Positions 60,517 to 64,000 of a DNA stretch of 64,000 nt are shown piece by piece. The position numbers were made by a program, and so were the translations under genes. Under the pieces are notes generated by a model. The model saw only the letters and a program-made list of their open reading frames with translations, did not search any database and was not told where the DNA came from. Each line of letters starts with the position of its first letter. Position 1 is the stretch's first letter. Source of the DNA: Neocallimastix lanati (nom. inval.) (taxonomy: Eukaryota; Neocallimastigomycota; Neocallimastigomycetes; Neocallimastigales; Neocallimastigaceae); assembly GCA_016946835.1 (NCBI GenBank), contig JACVTC010000049.1, positions 347,501 through 411,500 on the forward strand, in the 5' to 3' direction.

Positions 60517-60599
60517 CTATTAAATTATTTAATACATTTATTAATTTATATATATGATAATTCGATTCTCTTATTATGTTTTTATGATAATTTTTTTTT

Positions 60600-60842
60600 T
60601 TTATTTCCGGTGTGTACTGCCTCAGCCCCCCCTCAAGAGCAGTATGAATATTTAAATAATTACACACTTCCATATTAGTAGATATTGTCTCTTCTGGACG
60701 ACCTTACTAAGTGTTACTTTGGAGCTCAGACCCGCATATTATTGCTGAAAATTTTTCTGGTACGCTTTCTCAGATTGCTTCTTCAGTTTCTAACTTTCTT
60801 TGAAGCGAGGCCATTATAACCTAACCTACGGATATTAGTATT
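60600..60842 (-). pseudogene. Coding relic of unusual composition
   Basis: This is the most G+C-rich patch in the last 20 kb, with CAGCCCCCCCTCAAGAG near 60624. On the minus strand one frame reads MASLQRKLETEEAI, ESVPEKFSAIICGSELQSNT and GRPEETISTNMEVCNYLN, ALEGGLRQYTP, interrupted by several stops without a frame change. That pattern is typical of a decayed exon of a gene or transposable element from elsewhere. I do not recognise the family. Confidence 0.4.
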
Positions 60843-61360
60843 AGTTCACATGGTAAATGCAAAAATATCAGAAAATTGTAATTTAGTAGAATATATCTAC
60901 ATGGACATATGAAATCATGAACCCAAATACGAATAAATCTCTCGTAAATATAATAGATATAAGGGGAAATATTTATTATTATTATTGATATATAATAAGA
61001 AATAAAATAGAATATATAAAATACAAGAATATATAATTTATTTTTAATAATATAAATATATATATATTAATTTATATTATTAATATATATATATTTAGTT
61101 TTAATTATTATAAATAATTTTTAATGTATATATTATAAAGTAAAAAAGATATTTCATTTATAATAAAAATTGTATAGTAAAAAATAACAATAAATAAAAA
61201 TTTAACAAAGGGAGAGAAAAACTTAAACTAATATTGGTTAGTATCTACCACATCAGTATCAAACCATTATTGACGATAATCATAAATAACCAGGTACTAG
61301 TACTTAATCATTTGTGTCCTATCTATCTCTTAATAATTAAAAATTATTAATAAATATAAT
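60843..61360. other. AT-rich DNA, no gene
   Basis: ATA repeats (61030-61100) and a mixed patch at 61220-61325 (AGTATCTACCACATCAGTATC) without a frame. Confidence 0.5.
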
Positions 61361-61790
61361 TAATAATTAAAATTAAATAAATAAATAATAAATAAAAAAT
61401 AATAAATAATAAATAATAAATAATAAATAATAAATAATAAATAATAAATAATAAATAATAAATAATAAATAATAAATAATAAATAATAAATAATAAATAA
61501 TAAAATAATAAATAATAAATAATAAATAATTGAATAATAAATAATAAATAGTAAATAATTGAATAATAAATAATAAATAATAAATAATAAATAATAAATA
61601 ATAAATAATAAATAATAAATAATAAATAATAAATAATAAATAATAAATAATAAATAATAAATAATAAATAATAAATAATAAATAATAAATAATAAATAAT
61701 AAATAATAAATAATAAATAATAAATAATTATTAAATAATAAATAAATAATTGAATAATAAATAATTAATTAAATAATAATTGAATATATG
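61361..61790. repeat. AATAAATAAT microsatellite array
   Basis: About 400 bases of very regular AATAAATAAT units with occasional AATTGAAT interruptions, the same class as the array at 1621-2130 read on the other strand. Confidence 0.9.
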
Positions 61791-61966
61791 AATAATAGAT
61801 AAATAAATTAACATACATGAAATATAATAATGGATAAAATTTGAAACTTTTTTTAATTTTCTTGTATTAATTTATTATAAAATAAAATATTATTTTATAA
61901 ATGGTAATATATGATACTTTTAATTTTTATAATTATTATTATTAATTTAAGAAATTAATTCAAAAA

Positions 61967-62730
61967 AAGACACGATTATTATATAGCTTTGATAAAAATT
62001 TTTATTTTTCTTCTTTGAAATTATATATATAATTTTTTTTTTTTGAAAAAGTGAAATTATTTTTGTTTATAAAACTATTATTATGATTTTATTATCATGA
62101 TTTATTATTATTATTTTTATTATTTTTATTATTATACTCTTATTAATAGTATTACTATTATATTATTATGATATTATTATTATTATTATTATTAATTTTA
62201 GTTCATTTCATAAAAAAAAAAAATTAATAATGATTATAGTAAAATAATCCTTTAATAATATTTACATATTGAACTAAATTATATATTTTTCAAGTTATTA
62301 AATATTAAATTAAATACAATAAAATAACTGCAAATACTGAAATATACTTTTTATTATCATGAGGTATATAAATTAATTCATAATAACAAAAAATATATTT
62401 TTGGAATCAGAAAGAAATATTATATACAAATATGTAATATATTATAATTTATACATTTTAGATGCAATTAGTTAATACAAAATAAAATAGAGAAAAATTA
62501 TAAAAATATAAGTAATAATAATATATAAAATAAAATATTAAAATTAATTCGTTGTAACGAATTATCAAAAAATATTTTGTATATAGAATGGAGTGATAAT
62601 TATAAAAATTATTATTTTATAAATTTATCATTAAATTTCTAATAGTAAAACTTTTTGTTTAATTTTTATTATTACTAATTTTGAATATAAAATATGATAA
62701 TTAATAATTATATTAATAATAATAATAACA
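61967..62730. repeat. Duplicated block, copy 2
   Basis: Direct-orientation copy of 58858-59637, with the palindrome AATTCGTT-GT-AACGAATT at 62546-62563. Flanking sequences on both sides differ from those of copy 1 apart from ATT runs. Confidence 0.85.
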
Positions 62731-62733
62731 TTA

Positions 62734-62791
<58 letters not shown>

Positions 62792-62797
62792 TTTTTG

Positions 62798-62840
<43 letters not shown>

Positions 62841-63367
62841 CATTTGTTTCCGAATCGACTGATTATATAAAATGAATAATATTGATTTATATGATTCTAA
62901 TTATATCGATAAATTAATATCTCTTTATTTAAAATATTAATTTAATAATTTATTGACTATATATTATATATTACGTATGTCTCTTTTTTCTTTTTTTTTA
63001 CCCATATAAATTCTTATTATTTAAATAATTTTTTTGTATCATTATATATATATATATTCATTTAATGATAATACAAGAAATTCTTATTCTTTTTTTTTAA
63101 GTTAAAATTATTCAAATAATATTATAATTATATTTAATTCATTATGTTATTAATGATTTATATTTTTTCAAGTAATTATAATTCATTGAATTTTTTAGAT
63201 TGAACATTACTATAAGCATTCGTAATATATTATAAAATATCTTTAATTATATGAAAAACATATAAAATTAAAATATGTTATATATATTACAATATATCAT
63301 TAAGGATTAACATTAATAATAGACTGTTTAATTAAACAAGATAGATCCTTTTAAGTATGTATATGAA
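62731..63367. other. AT-rich DNA downstream of the two-exon gene
   Basis: An ATT run (about 62735-62790), a T run (about 62800-62834), then AT-rich DNA with a CCGAATCGACTG patch at 62851-62862. No gene is seen. Confidence 0.55.
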
Positions 63368-63951
63368 TTAAAAACATTTTATTTTGTATTGCTTATTAAT
63401 ATATTCCATTAAATTTTCAATTTTTATATTGAATTCAGCATTACTTAGATGTTCGCCAACAACAAATTTTTCTGAACATTTTATAAAGAATTTCTTTAAA
63501 TAAAATTTTAATTCATTTTTTGAAATATCATCTTCATTTTGATCCCTAAATATATCATTATCTATTTTTGGCATTAAATATCTTTCAACAAAGTATTTAT
63601 CTTCACCTCTTTTGAGATAACCAGCTAAAATGTATTGAAAAGTTGAAAAAAAAATATATATATATATATATTTATATTAATAAAAATAAAAAATTGAATA
63701 AGGAAGTTAACATTGATATTAAGTATATATTAAGTATATCTATATATTTATAAATTACCATTTTTAATTCGACATAAAAAGAATAATAATTCAAAAATAT
63801 ATTCATAATAATCTTCTATGAATTTACTAAGTACTTGTACATCTTTATCATCAATATCATTTATAATAAAATCTTTATATTTATTAATTATTTTATTAAT
63901 TTTTAAAGAGATATATGGTACTTGAGTCTTTAAGAATTTTAAATCAGACAT
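63368..63951 (-). CDS. Two-exon gene for a 149-aa protein of unknown function
   Basis: Exon 1 is 63951-63759 and exon 2 is 63624-63368. The 134-bp intron begins GTAATT and ends CATTTTAG, splits a codon after its first base and restores the frame (...CRIKN-A-GYLKRGEDKYF...). The product is helical and charged, with hydrophobic positions spaced as in helical repeats (KFIEDYYEYIFELLFFLCRIK, ELKFYLKKFFIKCSEKF). There is no signal peptide or membrane segment. It recalls the non-ankyrin N-terminal regions of gut-fungal ankyrin proteins, but no ankyrin repeat follows and the stop is clear, so that link is only a guess. The start is the first ATG in exon 1. The gene lies 640 bp upstream (in its own direction) of duplicated block copy 2. 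Confidence 0.65.
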
Positions 63952-64000
63952 GATTTTATATGTTAATCCAATGTTGATTAAATAATTAAAGAGATATATA

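Overview
This window looks like nuclear DNA from an anaerobic gut fungus (Neocallimastigomycota). The support is indirect but consistent. The intergenic DNA is almost pure A+T, with long A/T runs and ATT/AAT microsatellites. Coding sequences are recognisable as islands of higher complexity. Proteins are rich in Asn, Lys and Ser. Introns are short and AT-rich with GTAAGT/GTAATT donors. The gene content (a class C GPCR with a bacterial-type solute-binding ectodomain, a DUF998 membrane protein, ankyrin-type exons) is typical of that group. Dictyostelid amoebae share the AT bias and poly-Asn, and are the main alternative.

Layout. 1-19.99 kb is a gene desert made of low-complexity DNA and AT minisatellites. 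It includes two large arrays of the same unit in opposite orientation (7.14-7.90 and 9.57-10.99 kb) and a perfect 139-bp tandem duplication. A small 81-aa gene with a PP1-docking-like motif sits at 20.0 kb. A minisatellite at 24.29-24.90 kb lies next to a young Ty3/Gypsy LTR retrotransposon on the minus strand (24.95-31.70 kb) with identical 404-bp LTRs. An elongator tRNA-Met(CAT) at 33.6 kb lies between that element and a decayed LINE (34.3-38.5 kb).

The 40.6-46.4 kb interval is the best host-gene block: a six-TM DUF998-family protein on the plus strand and a two-exon class C GPCR-like receptor on the minus strand. From 47 to 52 kb there is AT-rich DNA with a ~580-bp-period direct duplication carrying a small hairpin and a 163-bp tandem duplication. 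At 52.67-54.43 kb is a 587-aa Asn-rich repeat protein with an N-terminal hydrophobic helix and a C-terminal VRF...YIS motif. A decayed inverted partial copy lies at 56.06-56.70 kb. The final 7 kb holds gene debris on the minus strand (an ankyrin exon, an Asn-rich pseudogene, a relic of unusual base composition), a ~750-bp duplicated non-coding block, and a two-exon 149-aa gene of unknown function.

No operon-like or clearly cooperating gene set is visible. The most interesting candidates are the receptor, the possible PPP1R15-like regulator and its inverted relic, and the inverted minisatellite pair.
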